From contig RMBW01000020.1 of assembly GCA_004009845.1 (NCBI GenBank), forward strand, positions 248,001 through 312,000: a stretch of 64,000 nucleotides of DNA, written 5' to 3'. How positions within the stretch are numbered: the stretch's first letter is position 1; every line of letters begins with the position of its first letter. The notes under the pieces are model-generated. The model worked only from the letters and a program-made list of their open reading frames with translations, was not told where the DNA came from and did not search any database. The translations under genes were made by a program, and so were the position numbers. The DNA comes from Davidsoniella eucalypti (lineage: Eukaryota; Ascomycota; Sordariomycetes; Microascales; Ceratocystidaceae). Positions 35,496 to 48,307 of the stretch are shown here, in pieces.

Positions 35496-38266
35496 ATGCC
35501 GACGCCCGAACCTCAGGCTGTTTCTCCCAAGGCCGATGCCTCTGAGTCGCCTGCAAAGACCGTGTCAAATGGGTAAGCAATATTCCCATGCTTTTCTCCA
35601 TCACCACTACAACGCATCCATCCATCAACCCATGTATACGTTACCATTGTGTGTGTGTGCATCAGGCGCATACGCCGTGCTCGAGTTCAAGTCGCGTAGT
35701 TTTAAATATTTTACGCCAGTTACTAATTGTGAATCATGTACAGCACCGATAAGGTTGAGAAACACACCAACAATGCCTCCGATGGCGTTAGCGAATCAAA
35801 CCAGACAGAACCCAAAACAGCTGCTGCCTCTCCTGTTGCTAAGACGGTAGAAACATCCAACTCCGATAAAAAGGATGAGCCTGTCGCCAAGGAGACCGAA
35901 GATGTCGAAATGGCGGATGCTGAACCCGTTCAGCCAGTAGACTCCAAGCGTGCATCCCCCAATCCCGAAGATAACAAACCCAGCACTGAAACTGAAAACA
36001 AGCCTGACGCTGATAAGCCCGTCGACCAACCAAAAACACCAGAGAATGACAAGTCAGCTACAGACGCCGCCCCCTCTTCTTCCAACAAAGTCCCTCGCGA
36101 ACGAGAAAGCGCTGAGGACGACGATGATGAACGTGCTACCAAACGAGCCAAGCACGATTCTCCCGAGCAGGAGAAGCCTACTCCTGCGCCTGTACCTGCA
36201 CCTGCACCTGCACCTGCATCTACCAACACTCTTGCGCCCAATGGAACTAGTGTCAATGGCCTCGGCTCTCTTGAACGCTGGACTGATAAAGAGCTTGAAA
36301 GGCAGCCAATTACTAGCTACCAGGCCCGCGAATATCGCCGTGTCCTAGCTGGCATTAAAAAGACAAAGGGCGGTGGTCATTTTAAAGATGCAGTTACTAA
36401 ACTGTGGCCTTCCCTTGGCGAAGCTTACTTAGCACGTGTCACCAAGCCTATGGATATTGGTCTTCTCGAGCGTACTCTTAGGGATAATCCTTGGCCTACA
36501 TTGCAGGGCTTCAAAGATAATCTTTCGCTCATCTACCTCAACACACTTGCGTTCAATGGCGAGTTGCACGAGGTCACTATCGCTGGTCTCGGTGTAGTAG
36601 AGGCTGTATGGACAAGATGCTTGGCTGTTTCTTCAACCGAGCCTAACCGTAATAAGATTCCCCCCAAGCAAATGCCACCACGCCATCACGAGCAACGTCA
36701 TTCCATCTCCCACCTACCACCACCACCTTCAGCACAGGCCAGTCCTGCTCCTCCACCAAAGCCAAAGGCTGCAACTCCTGCAGCTCGCCGCGCTGCTAGC
36801 CCTCCCGATGCTAAGGCTGCTTCTTCAGACACATATGCCGTACATCCCAACGGTCTCCCTCAAATTCGTAGAGGTTCCATGCTCGCGGAGGGCGACCGGC
36901 CGAAACGAACGATACACCCACCCAAGAGCAAAGATATCGACTATTCTTCCAAATCTGGCAAGAAGAAGACTAAGCCCGAGCTTGAGTTTTGCGAGGAAGT
37001 TCTGAACGAAATCCGTAACGCACGCCATTTCAACACCAACGCTGCCTTCCTCGATCCTGTTGATCCAGTCGCGTTAGATATTCCCAACTACTTCCAAATA
37101 GTTAAAAAGCCCATGGATCTTAGCACAATTGCTTCGAAACTCCAAGCAGGCGAATATCAGAACACAAAACAGTTCCTTGGTGACTTCGACCTCATGTTCA
37201 AAAACTGCTACCTTTTCAACTCACCTGGAACTCCAGTCAACATCCAGGGTAAGGCTCTAGAAAAGCTTTTCCGTTCTGAGTGGGCTAAAAAGGACGAGTG
37301 GCTTGCCAAGCATGCGGCTAGTAAGGCTGCATCTGTCAGTGCATCTAGTGCGCGTAGCGACGACGAGTTTGAAGAGCCCTCTGTATCAGCTCCTATCGTC
37401 GACTCTAGTCTCGAGCAGGAGATACATGCCCTTGAAGAGAAGCTGAAGGAGGAGTCACAGAGATTAGTCGATCTATACCTAGAGAAGCATCCAATTGAGA
37501 GTATGATCGAGCTGCAGAAGAACATGTTGAGCATGGTTCAGGCAAGTCTGTTGAGAGCTAAAGCCAAGCAGTCAATAGATGTCAAGCCAGACCCGCGTCC
37601 TTCAAAGCCCAAGTCAAAGCCCTCCCGCCCAAGCAAGGGTGCTGCACCCAACCCCAGCAAGAAGGCATCCAACAGTGCAGGACGCAAACCTCTGGGTGGT
37701 AGCAGCAAGAAGAAGAGGATCATCTCGGAACTTGAGAAGGGTTTGATTGCCACAGCTATCAACGAGCTTGCTGGCAACGCCATCGAGAGCGCCATTGACA
37801 TTATCAAGCGTGATACCAACCAAACTGTAAGCTTAAACTGGCATGCCATATGCACATTGAAACCCCCGTAACCAATACTAACACATTGCCTCAGGAAAAC
37901 ACCAATGGCGAACTGGAACTCGACATTGATCAGCTAAGCAATGATGCTTTACTCAAGCTTTGGGATCTCTGCAAAAAGAATCTATCTAGCTTCGGTGGCC
38001 AGTCTGCTCCGGAGCCAGTTGCCCCAAGTCCCCGTGAACCTGTCAGTGCCCAAAGCAACTCAGCCGCTGCCGCTGCTGCCGCCGCCGCAGCACGGCAACC
38101 AAAGCCCAAGAAGAACAAGCCTATGAGCGCTCGCGAACAAGAAGCACGCATTGCGCATCTAACGCAGGTTCGAGAGCAATTCCGCGGCACAGCTCCAGGT
38201 GCCTCGCCAGAGCCTATGTCTGATGTGGCTATTGATTCAGACGAATCAGACTCTGAGGAAGAGTAA
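35496..38266 (+). CDS. BDF1: BET-family double-bromodomain protein Bdf1
   Basis: Three exons (35496-35572, 35744-37826, 37895-38266) give 843 aa. After an acidic/Pro-rich head with an Ala-Pro repeat ('APVPAPAPAPAS') comes bromodomain 1 (about residues 218-320; 'KLWPSLGEAYLARVTKPMDI', 'LAFNGELHEVT'). Its ZA loop has LWP instead of the PVDP of yeast Bdf1. Bromodomain 2 is at about 439-540 ('FLDPVDPVALDIPNYF', 'VKKPMDLSTI', 'NCYLFNSPGTPVN'). A coiled-coil-like segment follows (about 580-630), then the NET domain (about 687-755; 'ISELEKGLIATAINELAGNA', 'LELDIDQLSNDALLKLWDL'). The end has an Ala run and an acidic tail. Known role: reads acetylated histone H4 and supports TFIID/SWR1 recruitment in the nucleus. 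Both bromodomains keep the acetyl-lysine-binding Asn (in 'FNG' and 'FNS'). Confidence 0.95.
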
Positions 38267-41200
38267 AAGAAAACAATCACTTGAAAAAAAAAAAAAGAGC
38301 AACAGTGGTCGTCGTTTTTTTCTACCTTTAACCTCTATTCTATTTGGTTTATCAATACTACAAACCATTTATTTTTTCCACATTGGACTAGGGAGGAGGG
38401 GTTTAACGACTATCATTGGAGAAGGGATCGACGGTCTTTGATAACATTATGTGCTTCATATATCTTCTTTCAGTAAACCCGTTGGGATTTATCTGATCTC
38501 GAGCAAGCTAATGGTAGCATAAATGTCATCAAACAGTAGCTACTGGAGCTGATGTATGGCCCGGCAGCTATGCAGACCAAAAATCATCACATTCGTATTT
38601 TTTTTAACTTCATAGTTTTCACTTTGTTTACTTCGGTTTCTCTTGCTTTTTTTCTTACGTTTCGTCATTTTCTTTTATCCTTTCGCAAAGTCGGCCTCGT
38701 AGGTGATTATGCTCTGTTTATCTCTTTCTTTCGTTCAGTTTACTGAATTGGCTTTTTTGTCTCTTACTTTTATTTTTTCTTTGACTTGGGTTTAGTGTTG
38801 GAAATGTTATGGACGGTCTGGTCTGTTGCTTATTTGTTACTTATTTTTATCTGGTCTTCTATGTCTTCTACTTCCTTTGGAGTTCGCAGGCATCATGGTC
38901 TCGTTTTTTGTTATCGCTTTATTTTGTTCTTACTCCTCTCCACCTGTTCTTTCTTGCTGGTCTTTTTTTATTCTATTCTTACAAGATACATGTGTTCTTG
39001 GTATTTCTCTGACATGAGAAGGTCTCGGTTTTCTATTCTGAGTTTGATTACTTTTTTGCTCGAATGTTTCTTTGTCTTTTCGGGGTCATTATATTGCTTT
39101 ATTGTCTTTTTTTTCTGTTGGCTCAGGTATTTCAAGTTGAGTCTTCTACTAGTTGGGACTTGTAGCGGTGATAGGGTTTCAAGAAATTTGGGAGGAAAAA
39201 AGAAAAGCTGACAAACTTTCGCATTGTCTCCAATCTTTGTCATCTTCGGACTTGCTATAATTTCGCCTCTTGAGACCCTGATAGAAGTGAAGTATGGTGG
39301 TCAATCTAGTGGCGAATTTCTCACTTCTCCTTTACTACTTTGTGCACACATTCATATTAGATAGGACATGATCTCCTTCGATAAGTTGCACTTTTGTCAA
39401 TAAAATAATATCTCATTTCATAAGATTCGTTACGAAAGAACTATTTTCGTGTTTTTTGCTCTGTCTTATACATTCATTACATGTACATAGTTGGAATGAT
39501 TCGCATAATTAGTTGTATAGTCATTGATCTTTTAATCTATATTTTACAGTTACAGAATTATAGCGACTCAGGAAAGGAATGTGAATCCCTCAGGTAAAAT
39601 ATTACACACTGAAAAATGTAACGTAAGTCACTAAAGTCACAGCATTCACATAGTTATGATCCTTATATCATGTTCAAAGTAGGCATTGACCTATTTCTGT
39701 TCACCTTCCATTACTAAGCAGTATTGCTTACTTGTTTATTAGAAAAGAGACCTGGATCAAGAGCTCACAAGTTCGTAAGATTAGAGGTACACAAGAAATT
39801 AAAAAAAAGTATTACATCACCAAGTTCTGCTATTACCGTTTACAATGTGAAAGTACAAACACCGACTATTGTTAACATGAATATCTGCAAACCATCACAG
39901 TTTGTAATAACTGTATTTTTTGGCTCAAGTCATTATGAACAGTTTACTTACGAATTTAGAAAGTATGGAGTTGTAGAAACAGTAGGTCAGTAAACAAACT
40001 GGACATCGATTGCAGAGTATACATATAGAGGTAATTCAAAGGGTTTTTGTTGGCTTTTTCTACTGTTAGAGTTTTGTAAACCTTAATTTTTGTTCATTAC
40101 TTCATCAATAATCATAAATTATATTGTCATAGATAGACACATAGAATAAATATAATACAACAAACAAGTTAAATATAGGTAATAATTAGTGAAAAAATTA
40201 GTTATAGTTACAGATAGTCTTTTCACTAAAAAATTAACCATAACGCTCTAAATTGACACAAAATTACTCTTAATCATCTCTATGTCTATCTGATATAACC
40301 GTGATTTATGTTGCAAACACACCACATTGTCTTTCCTTCCTTCGTTTTGGGCATATGTGTAGGTATAGCAGACTCCAAGATATAAGTCAAGCCCAGATGG
40401 CCTCTAAATTTTTGCATTTAGCCCTTCATCACATGACTCCGAAAATAATTCGTCTTTGATTCTGGTTGCTGCTTGACAAAGCCCGAGGCGCGTCGCCTGC
40501 CAACGGGAGATGTACCGGCGGTTTGTTGATCATATCTTCCACATCACGAATGTGGGGAGAACATAGTCAAGAATATCGATTTAGAACATAGTGAACAATC
40601 TTCTCATCCTGTGGATTGGTTAATTGCCATGGTTTGACCATGTTGCGACCCTCGGTCTCTGATTCTATGTCCTGGTGTTGATTGAGGGATGTTGCAGATA
40701 GTAGCAGGACTTCACCTTGCAATATGGGTCTTATTTCAAAGCTTGAAGAGCTGGAAATGACAGGATTCTTTTTTCAAGTTGATTTTAGGATTTTTGGTCG
40801 ACAAAATTGTGTTTTAGTGTTAGTGGTTGTGTGGACATGAAAATATTTCCGATTCTCTTGTATTTCCGACTCGCTTATGATCCACGTTAAAGTATTTCAC
40901 TCGTAAGCCCTAACTAGCGATGATACCTTATATTCCAAAGACGTAAAATGATAAATAAATATATTTCCAATTTTTTTTTGAAGGCTCTGGAAACCCTAAA
41001 CCAATTAAAAGGGACCTTTGCTACCTCAAATACATTTTTTTGCTCTAGAAGTACGGGGTTTTTGGAAATCGCGCAGCTCCGTTCAAAGTAAGACCTAGTG
41101 GAAAGTTTTCTAGGCATTATATGTATAGGGTTATGCTTTACTTAGGGTATGTACCGAGAGGTTGGTGATGAAGATTATTTATCGGACCATGGATTGATTC

Positions 41201-44200
41201 AATGGATGAGGCGAAACAAAACAAACACATCGAATTCTAAGAAACCCGAACAAAAAAAATAATAAAAAGGAAATTGTGACTGGGCGTTAGATAATGCGAC
41301 TTGACCGAACTAACAAAAAAAGAGTTATGATTTACACAAAGCTATGCTTACTTGTTGAGTTAAGATACATAAGTACACACGTAGATTAATGCATGCATGG
41401 GCTTTCAATTTTTGTTTAATTATTAATTTTATTTGTATTATTTCTAATGATCGAGAAGGAAGTGATAAGTAGACAAACCAAACCTTAAAAGAAAAACAAA
41501 TACTACTTACATAGTTGAAAATACAGAAACTGGAACTTTGACTATTAGTATGTAGTAACGAATACTCTAGGCGAATGGGAAATATCAGGTAGAATAAGTA
41601 AGGAGCCCCTCATGAAGAAAATAATGTGAGAAAATGAGAAAATGAGAAGAGACACGACACCGACTTTACAGACTAATTATGATAGACAGCTATGAGTGAG
41701 ATCGCCCGTTTTCGTCCATGTTATAAATGAAGACCATTTGATATGTTATGCAGCCTAGCCAAGAAAGATGAGGCGAGCACAACACAACAGACAGACCTAT
41801 AGAGTATAGGAGGCAACGCTGATAGTGTTGTATGTACTGCCGGTATCAGGCCGTATTCATATGACCTTGAAGCAAAAAGAAGGTGTGGTGGTTGTTTTGG
41901 AACATGGGCCAGTCAACGCTGGGACTGAGTTTGCTGGGTTGAGTTGATTGCATTATGCCGTATGTGATAAGAACAAACTTGGAGAGGGACAGAAAAGTGA
42001 TATAGAAATACATACATATGTACATCAGCAAGTGACAACAATAAAGAATGATCTGGACAAGGAAGTCGGAGGAACAATGGGTAAAGTGAATGGACAGCGA
42101 TATATGTAAGACCGGGATTAGGTTATAGTCAAGGACATAAAAAAGGAGACTGGGCTGACTGACTGACTGACTAACCTTATGGTTCTTAGGGAATTAGGAT
42201 TTCACCTAGACTCCGGAGTTCAACTTATGACGGTTGACGATTTGACGCAGTACCATACGAGTTGGCCAATCTATAACACTGTATAGCAACATGATATGTA
42301 TACATAATTCAGGTCTTTTAAGAGCAGGTGGAAGTAGGTACGGACTTGAAGGTCGTCGAAAATGGTGGCTAGCAACGAAGATCTCCAGTCTCTTGACCGC
42401 CTGATAAATTTGGAGAAGTGTTCTGGATACGCCATTTCGTTCCCATTTTTGCTATAAATATATATAAATATATATATATTTTTTCTTTCTTCACGACGTG
42501 ATGACATTGAGGCCCATATACTGTAGACAGGGTTAAGTTTTGTCGTGGGATCAGCGTGCAGATCGGTCTCTTGCAAGTAACTCGCTGTCCTCGACATGTA
42601 CCTACTCAAGTTTCCCCACTTTTAAAATTCCCCGCTTTTCTGAACAAAAGTTATCCTTTTACACCTTTTTTCTCCTTATAACACAACACAATTATAAAAC
42701 AATACAAATATATCACCAGACCATTATACACTACTATACAATTTGACTATTATACTACTTGACCACCATACAACTACTAATCGCAACAAATTTCATCACT
42801 GTCCTTCTTGTTAGTCAACTAAGGCCTCTAGATGATGATCATTTTCCTGATTATAGAAATAAACAAGGGATTGTTAATGATAATGTTGACATCGGTTAAT
42901 ACAGTGTATAGTACAGTTATAATACCGTGTACATGTCGAGAATAAACAGTTACTTGCAAGAGACCGATCTGCACGCTGATCCCACGACAAAACTTAACCC
43001 TGTCTACAGTAGCAGGCTGGGTCCATAATTTCCATGTCATCTCACGTTTCTTTTACCTTGACCAGCCGTCCCGCCATTTCCAAGTTAGCTTGTTGTCTGG
43101 CATGGCTGCTTGCTGACGATTCAACAATGAAGAAGGATGGGACTAGCCAGCCCAGCAGAAATGCTGATAACTGGCGGAGCTGACTGGAGACGGAAGCCTG
43201 GTTTGTTGATGCTTGCCTTCCTTCTTGGTCTGGTGAAATGCGACCAAGGACAAGGAACAAGGTCTGACCTTGTTCACCGAAAGATATCGACGTGGTAAAA
43301 AAAAGTAAAAAAAATCGCTCTTGTTGTTAGCACCAATAAACTTTGGAGCTTGGTCTATGTTGGCCATGTGGACTCGATATGCTACTAGTGGCGCTCATGA
43401 CTTGGCTCGGAGAGTCGACCGTCTCTCGGCCACCGCCAATAACAAGGCAAGAGTCGGTTTAGCCCGAGGGCAAAATGTCACATCAAGAGAAGCTCGGTTA
43501 TAGGCCGTCTTCTCATGGCCGGGGCGCAGTATCTAGCTTCGAAAGACTAACTGATCGGAGGGTTCGTGATGTTGTACATCACTATTAAGATTCGTTTAGC
43601 TGTCCAATTATATACTAATAAGCTGACTCGAAGACGGGTCATCAGTGGAAAAAGGGCAGGCATCATGGCTATCTGAGCCATCATCTGCTGCAATTTTCTG
43701 CAAATCATCCTGAAGCTTGGCTCAAGTTCGAGGGAAGAGAAGGAGAGGGGCCCTGGCTAGCCAAAAGCGAAAGTTGGCATTGGACCGTGTTGTTTAGCTG
43801 TCGAAACGAGTTGTCGTGAGCTTAGTCTTTGACAGGCGAACGGGTCGTAGAAAACCAAGCGGAATGAGAAACGCAATAGCATATACGTACAACGATATGA
43901 GCAAGAAGAAAGGCACGTTGTTTGTAGACCAAGCCAGAGTAGTTCCACTTCCACTTCGCTCCTTTCCTTCCTGTTTGTATTTTTCATCAGCTCCTCCTCT
44001 TCCTGTTTTGTTTCCCGTCCCGGCGTACTTTCCCAGTCCAGTCGCGAGGAAGCAGAAGAAGAACAACTAAAGGCGGAACTTGTTCTTCGTGCATGTTCTG
44101 CGGGTTTCTTTTGCCCCGAAAATTACAGCAAACTATACAACTTTGCGCTCTCTTGGGGTTTCCCTTTTGGTGGCTCCTGAAGAGAATCCTGGTCTTGAAT

Positions 44201-45182
44201 CCGATAGGAATTCGTAGCTACTACTATTGCCCTTTTCACGATTCTGGCGTCTGCGCACATGCCGTCTTGAATAAAAAAAAAAGAATAAAAAAAGATGCTG
44301 GGCTTTGTTTAGATAGAGCCACGGTAAAGGGAAAGGGCTAGTAGGAATGCAAGAGATAGATCTATTATTTAGAAGGAATCCCCAGAAGACCTAAACCAAA
44401 TTGCTGGAATTTCTTTGAACTTTCCTTTATTTTTGTTTTTGATCTTGTTCTTATTTTCTTCACTTGTTTTCAATCAGACAGACATCCAAACCAACTTAAT
44501 CATCAACGTATTCTCGACCCGACAACCGTACCGATCTCACTCTTATCTCGCCTCACCCGCAACATCCAAGGCGTCCAGTTGTCTCTATTCCGGCCTCGGC
44601 AGATATACAGCCTGCACCAACCGCCTATAGCAACTCTTAGTCCGCTCTCTGGCCAGTTGTAGCCTGTAGCTTTGGACAGCGTCGCATCAACCGCTTCCAG
44701 CAGAGCAATTCTTCTGCTACGGATCACATCTATCCGCTGTAACTGCACTGTTCCGGGCCCACGTCTCTGCCCCCAATCGCAATAAAACCACACCGAACCA
44801 CACGTCAGATTGCTGCCACCAAAGCGGCTACTAGAATCGCCAACAAAAAAAAAACAGAGCGTAGCATTCGATTGCCTAGTCTGACATTCGCCTTTCTCTG
44901 TCCCTCTCACTTTTTTCTTCTTTCCCTTTTTAATATATATACGCAGTCTCTTTCAAAGTGGCATCCCGCAAAGATTCCCCCCTCTCTCGTCCTTTGGACA
45001 ACCGCAAAGTCGTCGTCGCCGCACCCGCCGCCGCAATTCTATCACTAGCATCAGCAATCGCCGCAGCTGATGACGACGATAACGGATCATCTCAGCAATA
45101 TACCAAAGAACGCAGTCTCAGTGTCGATAGCCAGCAATCGTTCGGCACTAGTGGCCACGGCCACCACCAAATCTACACCAAC
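38267..45182. other. AT-rich gene-poor region, 6.9 kb, containing one MITE-like element
   Basis: The part next to BDF1 (38280-39200) is strongly T-rich on the plus strand and gives spurious hydrophobic frames. From about 39400 to 42500 the DNA is notably AT-rich, with no frame longer than about 90 codons. A (GACT)n run lies near 42155-42170. The inverted-repeat element at 42519-43011 is listed separately. From 43900 to 44940 the sequence becomes C/T-rich, as expected for the promoter and leader of the methyltransferase gene. No conserved gene is seen. Confidence 0.55.
42519..43011. mobile_element. MITE-like element with 64-bp perfect terminal inverted repeats
   Basis: Bases 42519-42582 and 42948-43011 are exact reverse complements over 64 bp. 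The outer ends are TA followed by ctgtagacagggttaag, so a TA target duplication is likely. A further match, ctcgacatgtac, lies just inside each arm after a few unmatched bases. The 365-bp middle is AT-rich and has no ORF of interest. The size (~490 bp), long perfect arms and lack of coding capacity fit a recently inserted or still mobile non-autonomous DNA element of the Tc1/mariner type (from the TA ends), or a foldback element. The transposase that would move it is not in this window. Confidence 0.75.
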
Positions 45183-48100
45183 ATGGAGTTCCATCTGAAT
45201 AGTAACTCGACCACCATCACGCCGGTAAGTCTTGGGGATTTTTTTTCTTCCCAAACCTTCTTTTTGATGTCTGTGTGCCTGCGTGCCGCCCTAGCATACG
45301 CAAAGTTCCCTCGTCCACCAAGAAGTAGTGTGTGTATGTATAGTTAGGCTCAGACCCAGGCCTCTTTGTGTCGCGCGGGGTGCGTTTCTACAACGCTACC
45401 AGCAGCTTCCTTGCTACTGTGACTTGCCACTACACTTATACTTTACTGTGCCTTACCTTGCCTGGCCCATGGCCATTGCTGGCATGCTATCACAGTTAGC
45501 GATCGCTGGTAGAAAAGAAAAGCCTTAGATGCACACAGATTGGCCCCGGCTTAAGCACTCAAAGACAAGCACGCATTAAGACTTCTCACATTTCCTCTTC
45601 AATAAAGTCTTACTTCTCATTTCCGAGAATATACTGTAAAGCAGCTATCGCTTTTCCCAGCCCAGTGGTTTGGATATGGATCGCTGCATGTAGTGATTCC
45701 GAGTTTCTGGTAACCAACCAGCAGCCAATTCAAACTTGACTTCTAGAATGGCGCGAGTGTCTGGCGCAGCCTGTTCCAGCCAGCCGGGCCTCACTAAAAA
45801 AAAAAAAAAAAAGCTGCAAAAGCCCATACATCAATACCCCGCCTATAGTGCCCGGTCTTTAGTGCTGTATTATAGTGGCCTATCGGGTCGGCCATTAGTG
45901 GCAGCATTACCCCCCCTAGAAGACCCCCATCTAGAGAATCCAACCACCACCCACCCATCGGCCATTCTGGTGTTGGTCTTTTGACAGATTCTGGTGTTAT
46001 TTATAGACCGCGCTTATCATAAGAAACATACCGCTTTGATAGAAGCATATCTATCGCAGACTCAATCAAGTCATCGTCGGATACTTACTTTAACACCAGC
46101 AAGCCCAAGTATCATTTGCTAACATGCTACCGCTATCTTCGTTCACAGGACCCTGAGCTACTACAGGATGTGCATGACTACGACTCGGCCCTGGGTGGTC
46201 GAGTGTTAGACGACGACAATAGGTAAATTCTTGCATTCCACAACTATCTCGCCAAACAACCAACCGAACCCTCTCGTTTATTGCATTCTATTAGAGAGAA
46301 CAGAGTAGAACGCCTCGCCCGGCTACCTCGGGCCCAGCCTCTTACCCCCGCCCAATTTTACCCCTTTCACCTACACTATACTGGCCCTGACCTAGACTTC
46401 GCTTCTTGTTACTGCCATGCTATACTCTATATTTCGGCTCTAGCATGATAACTTCTTCTTGCATACACGTAGCTCCAATCCTGCGACTGTGCTTGCTAGT
46501 CATAGTTATTTGCAGCACCGGGTCACGGCTAGACAGAACAGGGCGGGTCTCTTGTGGTTCTCTATTCCTTTGATCTTCACAATCAATTATGTCTTCACAT
46601 CCTTTTTATATTCTCTGTTTCTACATGGCGATTCACCCAATTTAATCTTATCAAGTATTTACTAATTCTTGTTTTCTACCAAAAGTACCTTCACATCTAC
46701 AACAAGCATGGCCGAGAACCTGCGTCGGTACAGAAATATACACGGTCGTACCTTTCAGCACAGTACTACAACAACGTACTGGTAAGTGTATAGATACAAT
46801 ACTTTCAATGGACAATTGTCACAGAAAACTACCACACTCGCGGCATCTTCGGCTACATGATGTGTGTGTACGCGCTTTTGCAAGACACAAGCCCATGATT
46901 CTAACGTCATTCTCCACTAGGGGCCCAAATGATGACCAGCAAACCGAAGCTCTGGACATGACGTAAGTTGAATACAACATCGTACCTCGAGCGCACTTGC
47001 GTGCTGAGATAACCAATTTTTGTCTATTTTGATTGTCTCAATCATGACAATACATTGATTCTCGTCCTATCGACCTAAAAGCTTCCTCGTGGATGCATAT
47101 CCATTAACACACACATGCATGGAACACACATGTAACTGACAGGATGAATCCCTCTACATAGACATCATTGGATGCTACTCCTTCTAGAGAACGAGCTTTA
47201 CCTATCACCACTCGAAGATCCGCAGGTATGTCCTTAGGAATATATTCCTTTCTAGCATCCTTCATCAAACCCATACTGTCGGCGCGGGCAGATGTTGAGT
47301 CTACTTGCACGCCGCCGATCTCTTCTCTTCTAAACTGTACCGACTGGGCAGCATGAATACATTATCATCCTATCAACCTAGATAAAACACCAATAACCTT
47401 GGCCTAATACTGATCACATCGTCATTTCATAGAACGCTCTTGATATTGGCACAGGCACTGGCTCATGGGCTATGTAAGTCTTCTCTGTTTACACATTGCA
47501 CTAGTGACTAGCAGTGATGATCGCTGTACTGCTGTCCCATGTTGTATATAGCTAACATATGACACCAAAATAGTGACTTTGCTGATGCCAACGAGCAATG
47601 TCTCGTAGTCGGCACTGATATTTCGCCGATCCAAGTACCAACCAACCTGCGCTTCCAAATTGATGATGCGCAGCTAGACTGGCTATTCGAGCCTGACCTA
47701 TTCGACTTCATATATATGCGTCATATGACAGGTTGCATTGACGATTGGGTGAAGCTATATCAACAAGCTTTCAGACATTCTGCACCTGGTGGCTATTTCG
47801 AACATGTCGAATACGATATTCATATGCGCTGTAACCGCGGCGAGCTACCACAAAACCACATCTTCAACCGTTGGTATGGCCATATGGTAGAAGCTGGTCG
47901 TAGAACTGGCCGTAGTTTCCAATTTCCCGTAGTTGAGCGTGGAATGCCTCAACTAATGCAGGATGTTGGCTTCGAAGATGTCGTACACCGTACCTGGAAG
48001 GTTCCGATTGGTGGATGGGCAGCGGATCGTCATCTCAAGGAGCTGGGTCTATTCACTTTAGACTTCATGGATAACTCGCTTGAAGGCTTCGCGTTACTGC

Positions 48101-48307
48101 TCTTCAAAGATGTCCTTGGAATGTCAGACGAGACCTTCGATCAGCTCGTAGCAGAAATGAGGGGAGCATGGCAAGACCCAAGGCAACAGACGTACTTTGT
48201 TCTGTAAGTTCATGCCTATCCACATCACATATCAGCACCTTCACTGTGCTCTTACTAACAGCCATCATCATTATAGGCATGCCGTATATGGCCAAAAACC
48301 TCTCTAA
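45183..48307 (+). CDS. LaeA-like SAM-dependent methyltransferase
   Basis: Eight exons share one consistent frame: 45183-45224, 46149-46222, 46686-46781, 46921-46962, 47162-47225, 47433-47473, 47574-48203 and 48277-48307. They give 339 aa. The N-terminal part has 'DYDSALGG', 'ENLRRYRNIHGRTFQ' and 'GPNDDQQTEALDM'. Motif I is 'ALDIGTGTGSWAI' (about residues 108-120), followed by 'VVGTDISPIQV', 'LRFQIDDAQLDW', 'FDFIYMRHMTG' and 'QAFRHSAPGGYFEHVE'. This is the class-I methyltransferase fold of the fungal LaeA/UMTA-like family. LaeA itself acts with velvet proteins on secondary metabolism and development, but the family is large, so a regulatory role here is only possible. The frame before 45183 stays open for 75 codons back to a GTG at 44958 with no ATG. 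Introns 1 and 2 are unusually long (924 and 463 nt). Confidence 0.85.

Noticed and set aside
36181..36225. cctgca hexanucleotide repeat in BDF1
   Set aside because: It is an in-frame Ala-Pro linker repeat, common in disordered regions of BET proteins; not a separate element.
38786..39211. 141-codon hydrophobic frame after BDF1
   Set aside because: It begins without ATG in T-rich DNA; Phe/Leu/Ser-rich translation is what a T-rich 3' region gives in any frame.
44503..44910. 135-codon minus-strand frame upstream of the methyltransferase
   Set aside because: It lies antisense in the C/T-rich leader and has no family signature.
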